From the NCBI GenBank assembly GCA_900177435.1, contig FXAI01000001.1:601663-665662 (forward strand): DNA of 64,000 nt. Direction: 5' to 3'. The notes under the pieces were generated by a model. It did not search any database, had not been told where the DNA came from, and saw nothing but the letters and a program-made list of their open reading frames with translations. The position numbers and the translations under genes were made by a program. Below are positions 45,133 through 54,083 of this stretch, piece by piece. Numbering within the stretch: position 1 is the first letter of the stretch; each line of letters begins with the position of its first letter. This DNA comes from Alteromonadaceae bacterium Bs31. GTDB taxonomy: Bacteria; Pseudomonadota; Gammaproteobacteria; Pseudomonadales; Cellvibrionaceae.

Positions 45133-45542
45133 TGTGTCTTTCTCTGTGCAATAAATTCTTCTAGCTGGTCAAGGCCAGTATTGAGGTCTACCTGGTGGCA
45201 CACCAGATCAAAACCGTAGCCCTTGTATTTCGGCACGATATCCTCGGCGTTGCCACTACCAACGGTTAAGTTGCCACCAATCATCATGATGAGCTCATCC
45301 AGATTCTTGTACCTGGCTTTCAGCAGTTTTACTTCGCGTCCCCAGCCCTCTGCTTCTCCATTAAGGGAGGATATGAGTAGAACCTCTGCGCCTGTTTCCA
45401 CTGCAGCATCGAAGAATTCCTCCAGGTAGGTGTTTACGCCCAGGTTGAATACCTCGAAACCTCTCGCTTGCAAGGAGAGGTCTATCAGTCGATTAGCGAC
45501 CACGTGGATATCGTTACCCACTACGCCTGTAACTACCTTCAT
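45129..45542 (-). CDS. Glutamate (methylaspartate) mutase sigma subunit, B12-binding
   Basis: This 137-residue protein is the flavodoxin-like cobalamin-binding subunit. The B12 motif reads NDIHVVANRL, with the cobalt-ligating His kept but the usual Gly of DxHxxG replaced by Ala. The rest follows GlmS: RGFEVFNLGVNTYLEEF, LISSLNGEAE, MIGGNLTVG. The length matches the clostridial subunit. It is first in the minus-strand operon, and its stop overlaps the next start. The 174-bp gap upstream holds divergent promoters with the RraA-like gene. Identification is secure; the Ala replacement is the only odd point. Confidence 0.93.
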   Translation of the reverse strand: MKVVTGVVGNDIHVVANRLIDLSLQARGFEVFNLGVNTYLEEFFDAAVETGAEVLLISSLNGEAEGWGREVKLLKARYKNLDELIMMIGGNLTVGSGNAEDIVPKYKGYGFDLVCHQVDLNTGLDQLEEFIAQRKTQ

Positions 45543-45716
45543 GTGTTGGGATGCCTGTTACGCTGAAAAGCGCGCGATTATAGCAAAAACTGCAGAAAAA
45601 TCGGCCAATTTTAGCTTATACGGGCCGGTATAATCATAGGCCCACCCTTGGTGCTTTAAATTGCCCAAGGCACACCCTAGAATACGCCCCAAAGCAAACG
45701 AACAGGACGTATACCT

Positions 45717-46196
45717 ATGGACTTTTTTACAGCAGATATCTGTGATGAGCACAGTGACAAGGCCCGTGTACTGGGGGCTGGCTATCAAAACTATGGCGGC
45801 GCGGCGAAGTGCCAGGGTGAGGTTGTATGCATTAAGCTGGATAAAAACAACTCAGACCTGATTAAGCTGCTGCGAGACGAAGACGGTGCCGGCAAGGTTG
45901 TTGTGGTAGATGTGGATCAGGCTTACTACGCAGTGGTTGGGGAGAACCTGATGAAATTTGCTCACAAGAATAACTATTCAGGCATTGTGGTTAATGGCTA
46001 TATTCGGGACACCTTTCAGATTAAGGATATTCCAGTTGCTTTATATGCACTAGGCACATGCTCCCGTAAGTACATTCCAGTTACCTCTGGTGAGCGAGGT
46101 GTTTCCTTGTCTTTTGGCGGACTTGAGCTGAGCGAAGGGGACTACCTTTACGGCGATACTGATGGCGTTATCGTCGTGCCAGAAAAAATTGTGTAG
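45717..46196 (+). CDS. rraA: RraA-family protein (regulator of RNase E activity A-like)
   Basis: This 159-residue protein is close to E. coli RraA in length. Signatures are TADICDEH at the N-terminus, VVVDVDQAYYAVVGENLM, and the diagnostic VVNGYIRD with the conserved Arg-Asp, then GTCSRKYIP. RraA binds RNase E and inhibits RNA decay; other members of the fold are 4-hydroxy-4-methyl-2-oxoglutarate aldolases. Length and sequence favour RraA. It is divergent from the mutase operon and closes with a bidirectional terminator. No functional link to the mutase is evident. Confidence 0.88.
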   Translation: MDFFTADICDEHSDKARVLGAGYQNYGGAAKCQGEVVCIKLDKNNSDLIKLLRDEDGAGKVVVVDVDQAYYAVVGENLMKFAHKNNYSGIVVNGYIRDTFQIKDIPVALYALGTCSRKYIPVTSGERGVSLSFGGLELSEGDYLYGDTDGVIVVPEKIV

Positions 46197-46220
46197 AGCC
46201 ATTATTTCGTCAGCGATATA

Positions 46221-46252
46221 AAAAAACCGCAGCTTTTGCTGCGGTTTTTTTT
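46221..46252. terminator. Bidirectional terminator between rraA and the aminotransferase
   Basis: AAAACCGCAGC and GCTGCGGTTTT form an 11-bp stem over TTTT, with T-runs on both sides. It serves the two converging genes. Confidence 0.92.
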
Positions 46253-46290
46253 GACGTCAAGGCAAGCAGTGCAGGGCGCTGGCAGCTTTT

Positions 46291-47475
46291 TTACAGCACT
46301 GTAGCGATGGATTGGCAGAGGTAATCCACATTTGAGGGAGAAATGGCAGCCACACTAATGCGGCTGGAATTAACAATGTAGATACCAAACTCGTCTTGCA
46401 AACGCTCGATTTGTGCTGGTTCAATTCCCAAAAAGGAAAACATACCGTTTTGACGGGTGATAAAGCTGAAATCACGGCTTACACCCTTGGCTTTCAATGT
46501 GTCCACCAATAGGTGGCGCATCCCGCTTATACGCTCTCGCATGACTTGTAGCTCGCCATGCCACTCCTGAGTTAGTTCGTCAGAGCTCAAAATCGTTTCA
46601 ACCAAGGCCGCACCATGGGCAGGGGGCATGGAATAGTTCACTCGAACAACGCGCAGTAAAACTGCGTGAACGATGTCGGTGGAGGCTGCGTCTTTAGCGA
46701 TTACCGAACAAGCGCCTATACGCTCGCGATAAAGGGCAAAGTTTTTTGAGCAAGAGCTGCACACAATCATTTGCTCTACGGTATCGGCCATTAGTCGCAG
46801 ACCGTAGGAGTCCTCTTCCAAGCCATTGCCAAAGCCCTGATAGGCGATGTCGATAATCGGTGTAAATCCAATTTCTTTGCTTAGCTCTGCAACTTGTTGC
46901 CACTGTTCGCGGCTTAAATCCATGCCGCTGGGGTTGTGGCAGCAAGCGTGTAACAGCACTGCATCATCTTTGGGTACCTGCTTCAGGGCTTCCATCATGC
47001 CATCAAAATCCAGGTTTTTGTTTTGGTAGTCATAGTAGGGGTAGGTTTTAACCTTTAAGCCCGCTGCGGTGAATACGCCTTGATGATTTGCCCAAGTGGG
47101 GTTACTCACCCAAATAGTGTTGCTGCACTTATTGATCAATTCACCAGCAATACGCAGTGCGCCTGTTCCTCCTGGTGCTGAGATGGTACGAATACGGTTT
47201 TCGTTGATAACTTTGTGATCTTCGCCCATCAGTAACTGGGTCATTTTTTCATTGAACAGCGCAGAACCGGCTGAACCTAAATAGGTCTTGCTGGTTTCAT
47301 TGGCTGTGCGGAATTGTTCAGCAGCTTTCACACAGGCAAGCACTGGTGTTTCGCCGTGTTCGTCTTTGTATATGCCAGGCCCAAGGTCGATTTTGTTGGG
47401 CTTGTTATCGCTTTTGAATTTAATGGAAAGGCCCAGAATTGGGTCTGCCGGTGGCTGCTGCAACTGTGAGAACAT
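46291..47475 (-). CDS. Aromatic/aspartate amino acid aminotransferase (class I, PLP)
   Basis: This 394-residue PLP-dependent class I aminotransferase is of the AspC/TyrB group. The catalytic Lys lies in SCSKNFALYRERIG. Other marks are IDLGPGIYKDEHGETPVL at the N-terminus, APGGTGALRIAGEL, HACCHNPSGMDLS and DIAYQGFGNGLEEDS. It should exchange an amino group between aspartate, tyrosine or phenylalanine and 2-oxoglutarate in the cytoplasm. Start ATG 47475. It is a single gene on the minus strand with a shared terminator. Which amino acid it prefers cannot be decided; the sequence is aromatic-type compatible. Confidence 0.92.
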   Translation of the reverse strand: MFSQLQQPPADPILGLSIKFKSDNKPNKIDLGPGIYKDEHGETPVLACVKAAEQFRTANETSKTYLGSAGSALFNEKMTQLLMGEDHKVINENRIRTISAPGGTGALRIAGELINKCSNTIWVSNPTWANHQGVFTAAGLKVKTYPYYDYQNKNLDFDGMMEALKQVPKDDAVLLHACCHNPSGMDLSREQWQQVAELSKEIGFTPIIDIAYQGFGNGLEEDSYGLRLMADTVEQMIVCSSCSKNFALYRERIGACSVIAKDAASTDIVHAVLLRVVRVNYSMPPAHGAALVETILSSDELTQEWHGELQVMRERISGMRHLLVDTLKAKGVSRDFSFITRQNGMFSFLGIEPAQIERLQDEFGIYIVNSSRISVAAISPSNVDYLCQSIATVL

Positions 47476-47658
47476 GTGCGTTATTCCCTTCTTTAGGTGT
47501 CTTATTGCGTACTAGATTGTTTGGGGTGCCCGAGTGGAGTCGGGGGTGGGGGGAATTATAGCTTTAATGCGTGTTGCAATGCTATTCAGCCAAGCTGGCT
47601 GCGGTATCGATTAGTTCGTGGTGCATGGCGCAGGAAACTGCCACTAGGCCGGAAGGCC

Positions 47659-48849
47659 TTAGCCTGGCTTGCCATCTGCTCGCGCCTGTAAAAATATGGG
47701 CGTGAAGTGGTACAAAAAAATGCCAAATGCCGCTAGCCAGCAGAAGCCCGAGATATAGACAGCAGGCAGGTACCAATCACTATTAGCCAACGGGAAGATC
47801 ACCCTAACGAACCCGCCAAAAATAATGATTCCCAGTGCATAGGGCATCGCTGGAGGTAAAATCAAAGGTCTACCGGTATGGCCCAGGGAAACACGAGAGG
47901 CCATGGCGATAATCAAGCCGCCAATTGCACCCACGCTAAAGCTGTGTAAAACCAGGCTGAAATTACCTTGAACTCCAAGGCCGTGCAGCGCCAGCATCAA
48001 AAAACCTAAGGGAATAAAAGCGTAAGCGGCGTAAAGGGACCAGAGAATACTGCGAGAGAGCACTCGTCGATCAAACCAGTAGAACACTTTAATGCAGTTC
48101 AGACAAAATGCGATTAAGGCTGTTCCAACGATAAACCATTGAGGCAATCTGTAAAAGCCAAATGCTGCAGCCGCTATTACAATTAACATGCTTATATTGG
48201 TGGCATATTCTATGAGCTTAGGTGGGCGTGGCTGCGGTATCTTAAAGGCGTTGCCTACAAAAAAAGGGATGACACGGCTGCCCAGTAAAACCATAAAAAA
48301 TATCACTACAAATATTGCAGAATGAAAATAGGGGAGCGCGTTTTTATTGTTGAGTAGAGCATAGTGGCTTAGCCCATTGAGGAGAGCAAGGCATAGTAGT
48401 GGAGGTGTTAATACGTAAATATTTTTAATTTGCTTGGCTTTTATCTGAGGCAGGCAAAAAGCCAGAGCCGAAAATACAAGGAAAACAATATCCGGTAGTG
48501 CTACCCAAATGGCTGGCAGCCTTATGAACATTAATATACGTGCGACAAGCCATAGGGAAAAGAGAATAAATAGCGCTGTGCCGTTTATACTGCGAACGCC
48601 AGACCAGTTTTGTACCGCCGTCAGCAAAAAACCGACAATAATGGCCACCGAAAAACCAAAAATCATCTCATGAGCGTGCCACCAGTATGCGCCCCCGTAC
48701 AGGTTTAGTGTAAACACCCCCAGTAGCGACCCCAGCCAAATCGCAATACACAATATAGAAAATAGCGCTCCACCCAGAAAAAATGGCCGGAAAGCTAAAC
48801 GCCAAATGGGTGGTATGGAAAATTCTTTTTTCTGGTTGTGATATGGCAC
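47659..48849 (-). CDS. nnrS: NnrS family haem-copper membrane protein
   Basis: This 396-residue protein has about 12 transmembrane segments. The NnrS signature HAHEMIFGFSVAIIVGFL is followed by VGFLLTAVQNWSG and later SFSVGAIGGLIIAMASRVSLGHTGR. NnrS proteins are haem- and copper-containing inner-membrane proteins linked to nitric-oxide stress protection. The start is GTG 48849 behind GGAGAAA. No denitrification genes are near, so it is probably a stress-protection gene. An FNR or NsrR site was looked for in the upstream region but none was clear. Confidence 0.9.
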   Translation of the reverse strand: MPYHNQKKEFSIPPIWRLAFRPFFLGGALFSILCIAIWLGSLLGVFTLNLYGGAYWWHAHEMIFGFSVAIIVGFLLTAVQNWSGVRSINGTALFILFSLWLVARILMFIRLPAIWVALPDIVFLVFSALAFCLPQIKAKQIKNIYVLTPPLLCLALLNGLSHYALLNNKNALPYFHSAIFVVIFFMVLLGSRVIPFFVGNAFKIPQPRPPKLIEYATNISMLIVIAAAAFGFYRLPQWFIVGTALIAFCLNCIKVFYWFDRRVLSRSILWSLYAAYAFIPLGFLMLALHGLGVQGNFSLVLHSFSVGAIGGLIIAMASRVSLGHTGRPLILPPAMPYALGIIIFGGFVRVIFPLANSDWYLPAVYISGFCWLAAFGIFLYHFTPIFLQARADGKPG

Positions 48850-49409
48850 ACTTTCTCCGCTTGCTTTTACATTGGGAAGCTAGACTATACTGACTCTAAA
48901 TACTACTGCTTATCATTTGCCATGTATTTAATTTTTACGGTATGTTTGATTTAGGTTGCAAAATCTCTGAGTGCTAGCGCGGATAAGTGAATTTTCAGCT
49001 CCGGTGAAATGTCTCGATGAGGTGGGCGGCAATTTCGGCGCCATTTTTAAATTTTAGAGGCCCACTCAGCAATTTGTTTGTGTTTCTCGGTCTAAAAAAA
49101 TTCGCACTTCTTTGATGTACCAGGAACAAGAGGTGTGGCTACTGGTGCGGCGGACAAATCCCCATGATGGAAAAGCCTTGATGCCGGCTTAAATAAGTCC
49201 GAGGCCTATATTGCACAGTGTGATTTTCCTGTCGGGATTCTTTCCATTAACGTGTTAGGCTTCGGCCCCTTATAATAAAAAAACGCGATAAAACAGTTGT
49301 TTAAAAATGCAGGTATATATGTTGCTTGTTATGTACAGCGTATTTGGGTATAGGTAGTTACTCATTACGCCAGTTTCCATTAAAAAAAATTCTTTTGGAG
49401 AGTCAAATA
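48850..49409. other. Intergenic region between nnrS and the PEP-CTERM-like gene
   Basis: About 560 bp hold the divergent promoters and no gene I can support. The frame extending the downstream gene to 49326 lacks a ribosome-binding site. No clear regulatory palindrome is visible. Confidence 0.5.
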
Positions 49410-50108
49410 ATGAAGGCGGCAGTACAAGGATTGCTTATTGTTGTTTCTATGTTCTTTAGTTCCGTTTCTACGGCATTGTCGATGTACACCCTTGAATGGC
49501 AAGGTACGGTGGGTTTTAAAGGTTGGGGGTGTGAGACTCACCAGTTTTCAGATCAAATGTGTTCTTTTGGTGAAGTGGGTGACGTATTTGCGGGCGAGAT
49601 CAATTTTAGCTTAGGCGCTGGCGATGTAAACCCTAGCCCAGATCATGGTGATTACCCCATCGACTGGATATTGGATGATTGGTCTTGGGAGGTTGTGAAC
49701 CTCAGCAGCAGTCATTCAAGCCCGATCGCTGGCAATGATTATTGTATGACCGCAGGCGAATGCTCGGTTTCCACCAGTAATACGCCAGCGCAAGATGAAC
49801 TGGTGGTCTCTGAATACTATGACTATGGTAATGCAGGTATTGAGCTGTTAGTGAGAGATCTATCTGGAAGTATGCTCGGCGGTGATGGGATTCCTTTAGG
49901 TGTTATGAGCCTGCTAAACAAAAACACGGGCTTTTCTGTGTGGGATGAATTGGGTGGTTTCAGTGGCGTGATCGATTCACTGTCAATCAGCGCTAACGGT
50001 TCTGTAAGCGCTGTGCCTATTCCCGGCACGTTTTGGTTATTAGCCACCTTTGCGCCTTTCTTTCTTGTGATTCGAAAAAAACTTGCCTGTGATCGAAAGC
50101 GTAAATAG
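49410..50108 (+). CDS. Exported protein with a PEP-CTERM-like sorting signal
   Basis: This 232-residue protein starts at ATG 49410, with GGAG ten bases before it. A Sec signal peptide runs to STALS. The mature part is Gly/Ser/Asp-rich with two Cys pairs and no known catalytic motif. The C-terminus has VPIPGTFWLLA, a hydrophobic stretch and a basic end (RKKLACDRKRK), as in PEP-CTERM proteins, which are processed by EpsH-type exosortases and tied to extracellular polysaccharide. No exosortase is visible here. Function unknown; surface or secreted location is the inference. Confidence 0.72.
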   Translation: MKAAVQGLLIVVSMFFSSVSTALSMYTLEWQGTVGFKGWGCETHQFSDQMCSFGEVGDVFAGEINFSLGAGDVNPSPDHGDYPIDWILDDWSWEVVNLSSSHSSPIAGNDYCMTAGECSVSTSNTPAQDELVVSEYYDYGNAGIELLVRDLSGSMLGGDGIPLGVMSLLNKNTGFSVWDELGGFSGVIDSLSISANGSVSAVPIPGTFWLLATFAPFFLVIRKKLACDRKRK

Positions 50109-50147
50109 GGTGGGCGCTATTTAGATATAAGTTTTATTGACTCGTGT

Positions 50148-51254
50148 TTAACTGCCAGTGATCAGTGGAACGATCTCTGGCATTTCTATGCCGTATTCTC
50201 CTTCCCCCAACTTGCAAATGATATTTTGGCCTCTGAGCCTGCGCACACTGTTTTGCACTTCTGAACGACTTACCTCATTAATGCCAAGGTGACTGGCAAT
50301 TCGCTTGAGGGATTCCTGGCTGAATAGAGCTTCGCCATCCTGTTCGATATGCAGTGTTACCGCCTTATCGATGGGCTTTAAATTGTTCACGATTTTTTTC
50401 AGTGTTGGGTCATTATCCATCATTAATAAATAATCTTTGGTGCTAAGTTCTATATCAGTTTCAATATTGGTGAGCATGCGCTCTACAATTGCCATAAAGT
50501 GATAAGGCGACTTCTCAACGGTGTTCCAGGTTTTGAGTGCGGCATTTAAATTAATTTTCCTGCCTGATGCTCGTTCAAACTGTTCGCAAACAAAGTTAAT
50601 AAACGCAGCCCCCAGATCGGGCAGTGGATACTCCTGAGCGGCGTTGAACAGGGGGGATTTTTGTTCGCGAAACAAGCGGTGGAGCCCATCTCGAGATGAG
50701 CCTGTATAAAGGGCGCAGAGTTTATGCTGATATTTGTCGAAGGCGGAGCGTAATGTTGCAACCAGAGGCCCAAACTTTTTGTCTGTGGCCAGATGCTGGA
50801 CTTCATCAAGCAGTAAAAGCGTGCGTTTGCTATTGTTGGCGATGGCACTGAATGCGCGGGTCAGTTTGTGCAATACGTCGTTTTCGGTATCGTTTACCGG
50901 GTCGAAGGAAACGCCTATTTGAATATTAGAGACAGAAAGAGACAGGTTTTTTACGGGTGATGTCAATAAGCTCTTCATGCGATCAGTGATGCTTACAGGC
51001 GTGTTTGCCAGCTCCATTGCGGTCAGCAAGGCCTGAGCGGGGCGCTCTTTGTTATCCCAGAAGGTGCAGTAGATAACATTGTATCCTCTATCTATCGCCA
51101 GGGGCCGCACGTCATGAAGCAATAGGGCTGTCTTGCCCTTACGCCTGGGCGCAAACAACGTGAGGCTATTGCTGATACCGGTATCAAAAAAATTGATATA
51201 GCGGCGCGCGTCCTCTTCTCGGTGAAAGTGCCAGATTGTAGGGTTTAAGGGCAT
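50148..51254 (-). CDS. ORC/CDC6-like AAA ATPase with winged-helix C-terminus
   Basis: This 368-residue protein begins with a P-loop ATPase domain (about 25-240): Walker A APRRKGKTAL and Walker B LLLLDEVQHL, followed by sensor-like YTGSSRDGL. A helical lid region and a C-terminal winged-helix-like domain (about 300-365; IASHLGINEVSRSEVQNSVRRL) complete the archaeal ORC/CDC6-type (ATPase_2/AAA_16) layout. Such stand-alone bacterial ATPases are poorly characterised and often linked to mobile elements or defence. It is convergent with the PEP-CTERM gene and close to the DUF4124 gene on the same strand. Its role is unknown. Confidence 0.75.
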   Translation of the reverse strand: MPLNPTIWHFHREEDARRYINFFDTGISNSLTLFAPRRKGKTALLLHDVRPLAIDRGYNVIYCTFWDNKERPAQALLTAMELANTPVSITDRMKSLLTSPVKNLSLSVSNIQIGVSFDPVNDTENDVLHKLTRAFSAIANNSKRTLLLLDEVQHLATDKKFGPLVATLRSAFDKYQHKLCALYTGSSRDGLHRLFREQKSPLFNAAQEYPLPDLGAAFINFVCEQFERASGRKINLNAALKTWNTVEKSPYHFMAIVERMLTNIETDIELSTKDYLLMMDNDPTLKKIVNNLKPIDKAVTLHIEQDGEALFSQESLKRIASHLGINEVSRSEVQNSVRRLRGQNIICKLGEGEYGIEMPEIVPLITGS

Positions 51255-51316
51255 TAGTATTAGCTTGTATTTGGTTAGTAATACAGAATTATACCTTTAA
51301 TACGAACTACTACAAG

Positions 51317-51775
51317 CTAATCTCCCATGAGCTTTTTCTGCTTTTCGTGGCGCTCATCGAGGATTTTTTGCACATTTCGCGCTTTGTCCAGTGTTTGCTG
51401 GATACCTTCGGCGCTATAGGGGTTACTTAACTGGGGTGTTTGCGGTGCTTGCGGTGCGGAAGCTGCCGGGCTTGAAGGCTCTATACCCTGAATCATATTT
51501 ACGTCGGGGTCTACATCGAGTCTTTTTGCCGTCTCGCTATCCGAGGGTGGTTCAGAGCTGTAATGGACGAGCCCATTCTCGTCGGTCCATTTATACGCTG
51601 TGTCATTACCCTTCGGCAGCTCAGGTTTCAGATCGTCCAGTGAAGTATTGGCAAACAGGCTGCTAAAGCTCATGTTGGCGAAGGGTGTTTTACCCGTCGT
51701 CAGATACAGCCCGTAATTGCTGAGCCCCACCATTATCACTACCGCGATAAGAACCTTAAAGATTAATTTTTTCAC
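51317..51775 (-). CDS. DUF4124 domain protein
   Basis: This 152-residue protein has an N-terminal membrane anchor or signal (about 5-27) and a short DUF4124 motif, YKWTDENGLVHYSSEPPSD (about 62-80), a small module common in gammaproteobacterial envelope proteins. A Pro/Ala/Gln-rich linker follows, then a charged coiled-coil-like tail (VQKILDERHEKQKKLMGD). Periplasmic location is likely. No known function. ATG 51775 is the start. Confidence 0.8.
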   Translation of the reverse strand: MKKLIFKVLIAVVIMVGLSNYGLYLTTGKTPFANMSFSSLFANTSLDDLKPELPKGNDTAYKWTDENGLVHYSSEPPSDSETAKRLDVDPDVNMIQGIEPSSPAASAPQAPQTPQLSNPYSAEGIQQTLDKARNVQKILDERHEKQKKLMGD

Positions 51776-51889
51776 TGTTTTCTACTCCGTTATTCGGTGC
51801 TGGTTATTGTATGAATTTAGTAGCAAAGCTGGCATGGTGCAGCGCAAATCCATTGCATATGAGCATAGATTGTCCTATTTTCCCCATCC

Positions 51890-52387
51890 ATGAAAGATAA
51901 GGTAAATATTAACGCGCTTGCCAGCTCCTTGGGTGAGGCGCTGAGGGCCCGTCAATGGCGAGTGGTCACAGCCGAGTCCTGTACAGGCGGTGGTGTAGCA
52001 CAAGCTCTTACCGCCGTGGCGGGCAGTTCTGGCTGGTTTGAGTTAGGCTTGGTTACATACAGTAACCAGATGAAAACACGGTTCCTTGGCGTGGACGAGG
52101 CCTTACTGGAGAAACACGGTGCAGTGAGTGAGGCTACCGTAGAGGCAATGCTCAGCGGTGCTTTGCAATGCTCCGCTGCTAATATAGGTGTCGCTGTTAG
52201 TGGCATCGCCGGCCCTTCCGGGAGCGTTCCTGGTAAACCGGTTGGCACCGTATGCTTTGCATGGGGTACAAGGGGGAACTGTTGCACCAGCACACAGCTT
52301 TTTTCTGGGGATAGGGAGCAGGTAAGGACCGATGCGATAGGGTTTGCGCTGCGCAGCTTACTTGAATTTTCAAAAAAAACTGTATAA
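51890..52387 (+). CDS. pncC: Nicotinamide-nucleotide amidase (CinA C-terminal family)
   Basis: This 165-residue protein is of the stand-alone CinA C-terminal domain. Signatures are VTAESCTGGGVAQALTAVAG, GLVTYSNQMKTRFLGV, and AVSGIAGPSGSVPGKPVGTV. It hydrolyses nicotinamide mononucleotide to nicotinate mononucleotide and ammonia in NAD recycling. Immediately upstream of recA, this position is conserved in gammaproteobacteria. Starts at ATG 51890. The gene ends 16 bp before the LexA box of recA. Confidence 0.93.
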   Translation: MKDKVNINALASSLGEALRARQWRVVTAESCTGGGVAQALTAVAGSSGWFELGLVTYSNQMKTRFLGVDEALLEKHGAVSEATVEAMLSGALQCSAANIGVAVSGIAGPSGSVPGKPVGTVCFAWGTRGNCCTSTQLFSGDREQVRTDAIGFALRSLLEFSKKTV

Positions 52388-52395
52388 ACACTCAT

Positions 52396-52415
52396 TACTG
52401 TTTGCGTGTACAGTA
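52396..52415. promoter_or_regulatory. LexA (SOS) box of recA
   Basis: TACTGTTTGCGTGTACAGTA contains the canonical CTG-N10-CAG with flanking TA on both sides. It lies about 125 bp upstream of the recA start, so recA should be SOS-induced. Confidence 0.88.
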
Positions 52416-52539
52416 TTATTGTCGTATGCTTCGTTGGTACTTTGGCGAAGGCGATGCTTCGGCTTGCTGCATTACTTAGATAGCAGAATAAAAAGCCAGG
52501 CAAATCAGATTAGATAGATATTGATAGGGGTAATTATTA

Positions 52540-53580
52540 ATGGACGCAAATAAAGAAAAAGCATTACAAGCGGCTCTACAGCAGATTGACCGTCAGTTTG
52601 GTAAAGGCACGGTTATGCGTATGGGCGATAAAGAGCTGCAAAAAATTCCGGCAATATCCACAGGTTCCTTGGGTTTGGATGTTGCGTTGGGCATAGGCGG
52701 CCTGCCTAAGGGGCGAATTGTAGAAATATACGGCCCCGAATCATCGGGTAAAACTACACTCACGTTGCAGGTTATTGCTGAAGCGCAGAAGGCTGGCGGC
52801 ACTTGTGCCTTTATTGATGCAGAGCATGCACTAGATCCCATTTACGCCGGTAAATTAGGTGTAAACGTTGACGACCTGATCGTTTCCCAGCCAGATACTG
52901 GCGAGCAGGCTCTGGAAGTGGCGGATATGCTTGTTCGTTCCGGCGCGGTGGATGTGTTGGTGGTTGACTCTGTGGCTGCACTTACCCCAAAAGCTGAAAT
53001 TGAAGGGGATATGGGTGATCACCACGTGGGTTTGCAGGCGCGCCTTATGTCGCAGGCTCTGCGTAAAATTACCGGCAACATTAAAAACGCCAATTGCCTG
53101 GCAATATTCATTAACCAGATTCGTATGAAAATCGGTGTGATGTTTGGCAACCCAGAAACCACTACCGGTGGTAATGCTCTCAAATTCTATTCGTCTGTGC
53201 GCCTTGATATTCGACGTATTGGCTCAGTTAAAGATGGCGATGAAGTGACCGGCTCTGAAACCCGAGTAAAGGTTGTTAAAAATAAAGTCGCGCCGCCCTT
53301 CAAGCAAACTGAATTTCAGATCCTCTATGGCGCAGGTATTAACCGGCTGGGCGAGATTATTGATTACGGCGTTAAGCTCGGTCTTATCGACAAAGCGGGT
53401 GCCTGGTATAGCTATAACGGTGACAAGATTGGTCAGGGGAAAAGTAATGCTATGCAGTATTTGAAAGAGCATAGTGAGATTGCGGAATTCCTGGAGGGAA
53501 AAATTAAAGCCGAACTACTGGGCGATGCGGTTTCGGAATCGACAGCCCCAGAGGAAGGCGAAGTTGCCGAAAAAGCATAA
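52540..53580 (+). CDS. recA: Recombinase RecA
   Basis: This 346-residue RecA polymerises on single-stranded DNA for homologous recombination and triggers LexA self-cleavage. Walker A is GPESSGKT (about 66-73); other marks are [40 protein letters not shown], the L2 loop [16 protein letters not shown], and the acidic C-terminal tail. Length is typical. The start is ATG 52540. recX follows 41 bp downstream, probably on the same message. Upstream is a perfect LexA box. Confidence 0.98.
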   Translation: MDANKEKALQAALQQIDRQFGKGTVMRMGDKELQKIPAISTGSLGLDVALGIGGLPKGRIVEIYGPESSGKTTLTLQVIAEAQKAGGTCAFIDAEHALDPIYAGKLGVNVDDLIVSQPDTGEQALEVADMLVRSGAVDVLVVDSVAALTPKAEIEGDMGDHHVGLQARLMSQALRKITGNIKNANCLAIFINQIRMKIGVMFGNPETTTGGNALKFYSSVRLDIRRIGSVKDGDEVTGSETRVKVVKNKVAPPFKQTEFQILYGAGINRLGEIIDYGVKLGLIDKAGAWYSYNGDKIGQGKSNAMQYLKEHSEIAEFLEGKIKAELLGDAVSESTAPEEGEVAEKA

Positions 53581-53621
53581 GTTAATGCATGGGCATAAAA
53601 AGGATGTTAAGGGCAATCTAG

Positions 53622-54083
53622 ATGTCGGACCAGGCAAAAGCTATCTACGATAAGGCCTTGCGTTTGCTCGCTCGGCGTGAATACTCCGAGCGGGAGCTTC
53701 GTCAAAAGCTCCCGCAAAAAATGGAAGGCTCGCAGGAGCAGATTTATTCTGAACTCGACGAAATAATCGCTCGCCTGCAGTCGCTGGGGTATCAGAGCGA
53801 TGAGCGCTTTGCTTTTTCCTATGCGCGTATGAGGCAGTCAAAAGGATTTGGTGCCGAACGAATTTCTTTGGAGCTGGGGGAAAAAGGTGTCGCGACGGAG
53901 TTGGTCGCGCAGGCCCTCGCAGCACTGGAAGAAAAATGGCCCGACATTATAGGAGAAGCGTGGCAGAAAAAATTCAAGTCCCCTCCGGCAGATTATGCAG
54001 AGAAAGCCAAGCAGCAAAACTTTTTACGTTACCGCGGTTTTCGCTATGCCGATATCGAGCAGTTGTTTGCTGATATCCGCTAG
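53622..54083 (+). CDS. recX: RecX regulatory protein
   Basis: This 153-residue RecX inhibits RecA filament growth. Three-helix repeats are visible: ALRLLARREYSERELRQKL, LQSLGYQSDERFAFSYARMR with SKGFGAERISLEL, and a C-terminal KQQNFLRYRGFRYADIEQLF. The start is ATG 53622 and the spacing from recA is 41 bp. The gene order recA-recX is conserved. Confidence 0.95.
   Translation: MSDQAKAIYDKALRLLARREYSERELRQKLPQKMEGSQEQIYSELDEIIARLQSLGYQSDERFAFSYARMRQSKGFGAERISLELGEKGVATELVAQALAALEEKWPDIIGEAWQKKFKSPPADYAEKAKQQNFLRYRGFRYADIEQLFADIR

Noticed and set aside
48890-48970. FNR or NsrR site before nnrS
   Set aside because: TTGAT/ATCAA half-sites are present only in scattered form; no spaced palindrome fits.
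52379-52400. A second LexA-like half-site just before the recA box
   Set aside because: The CTG at the pncC end is not followed by CAG at 10 bp; only the site at 52396-52415 fits.
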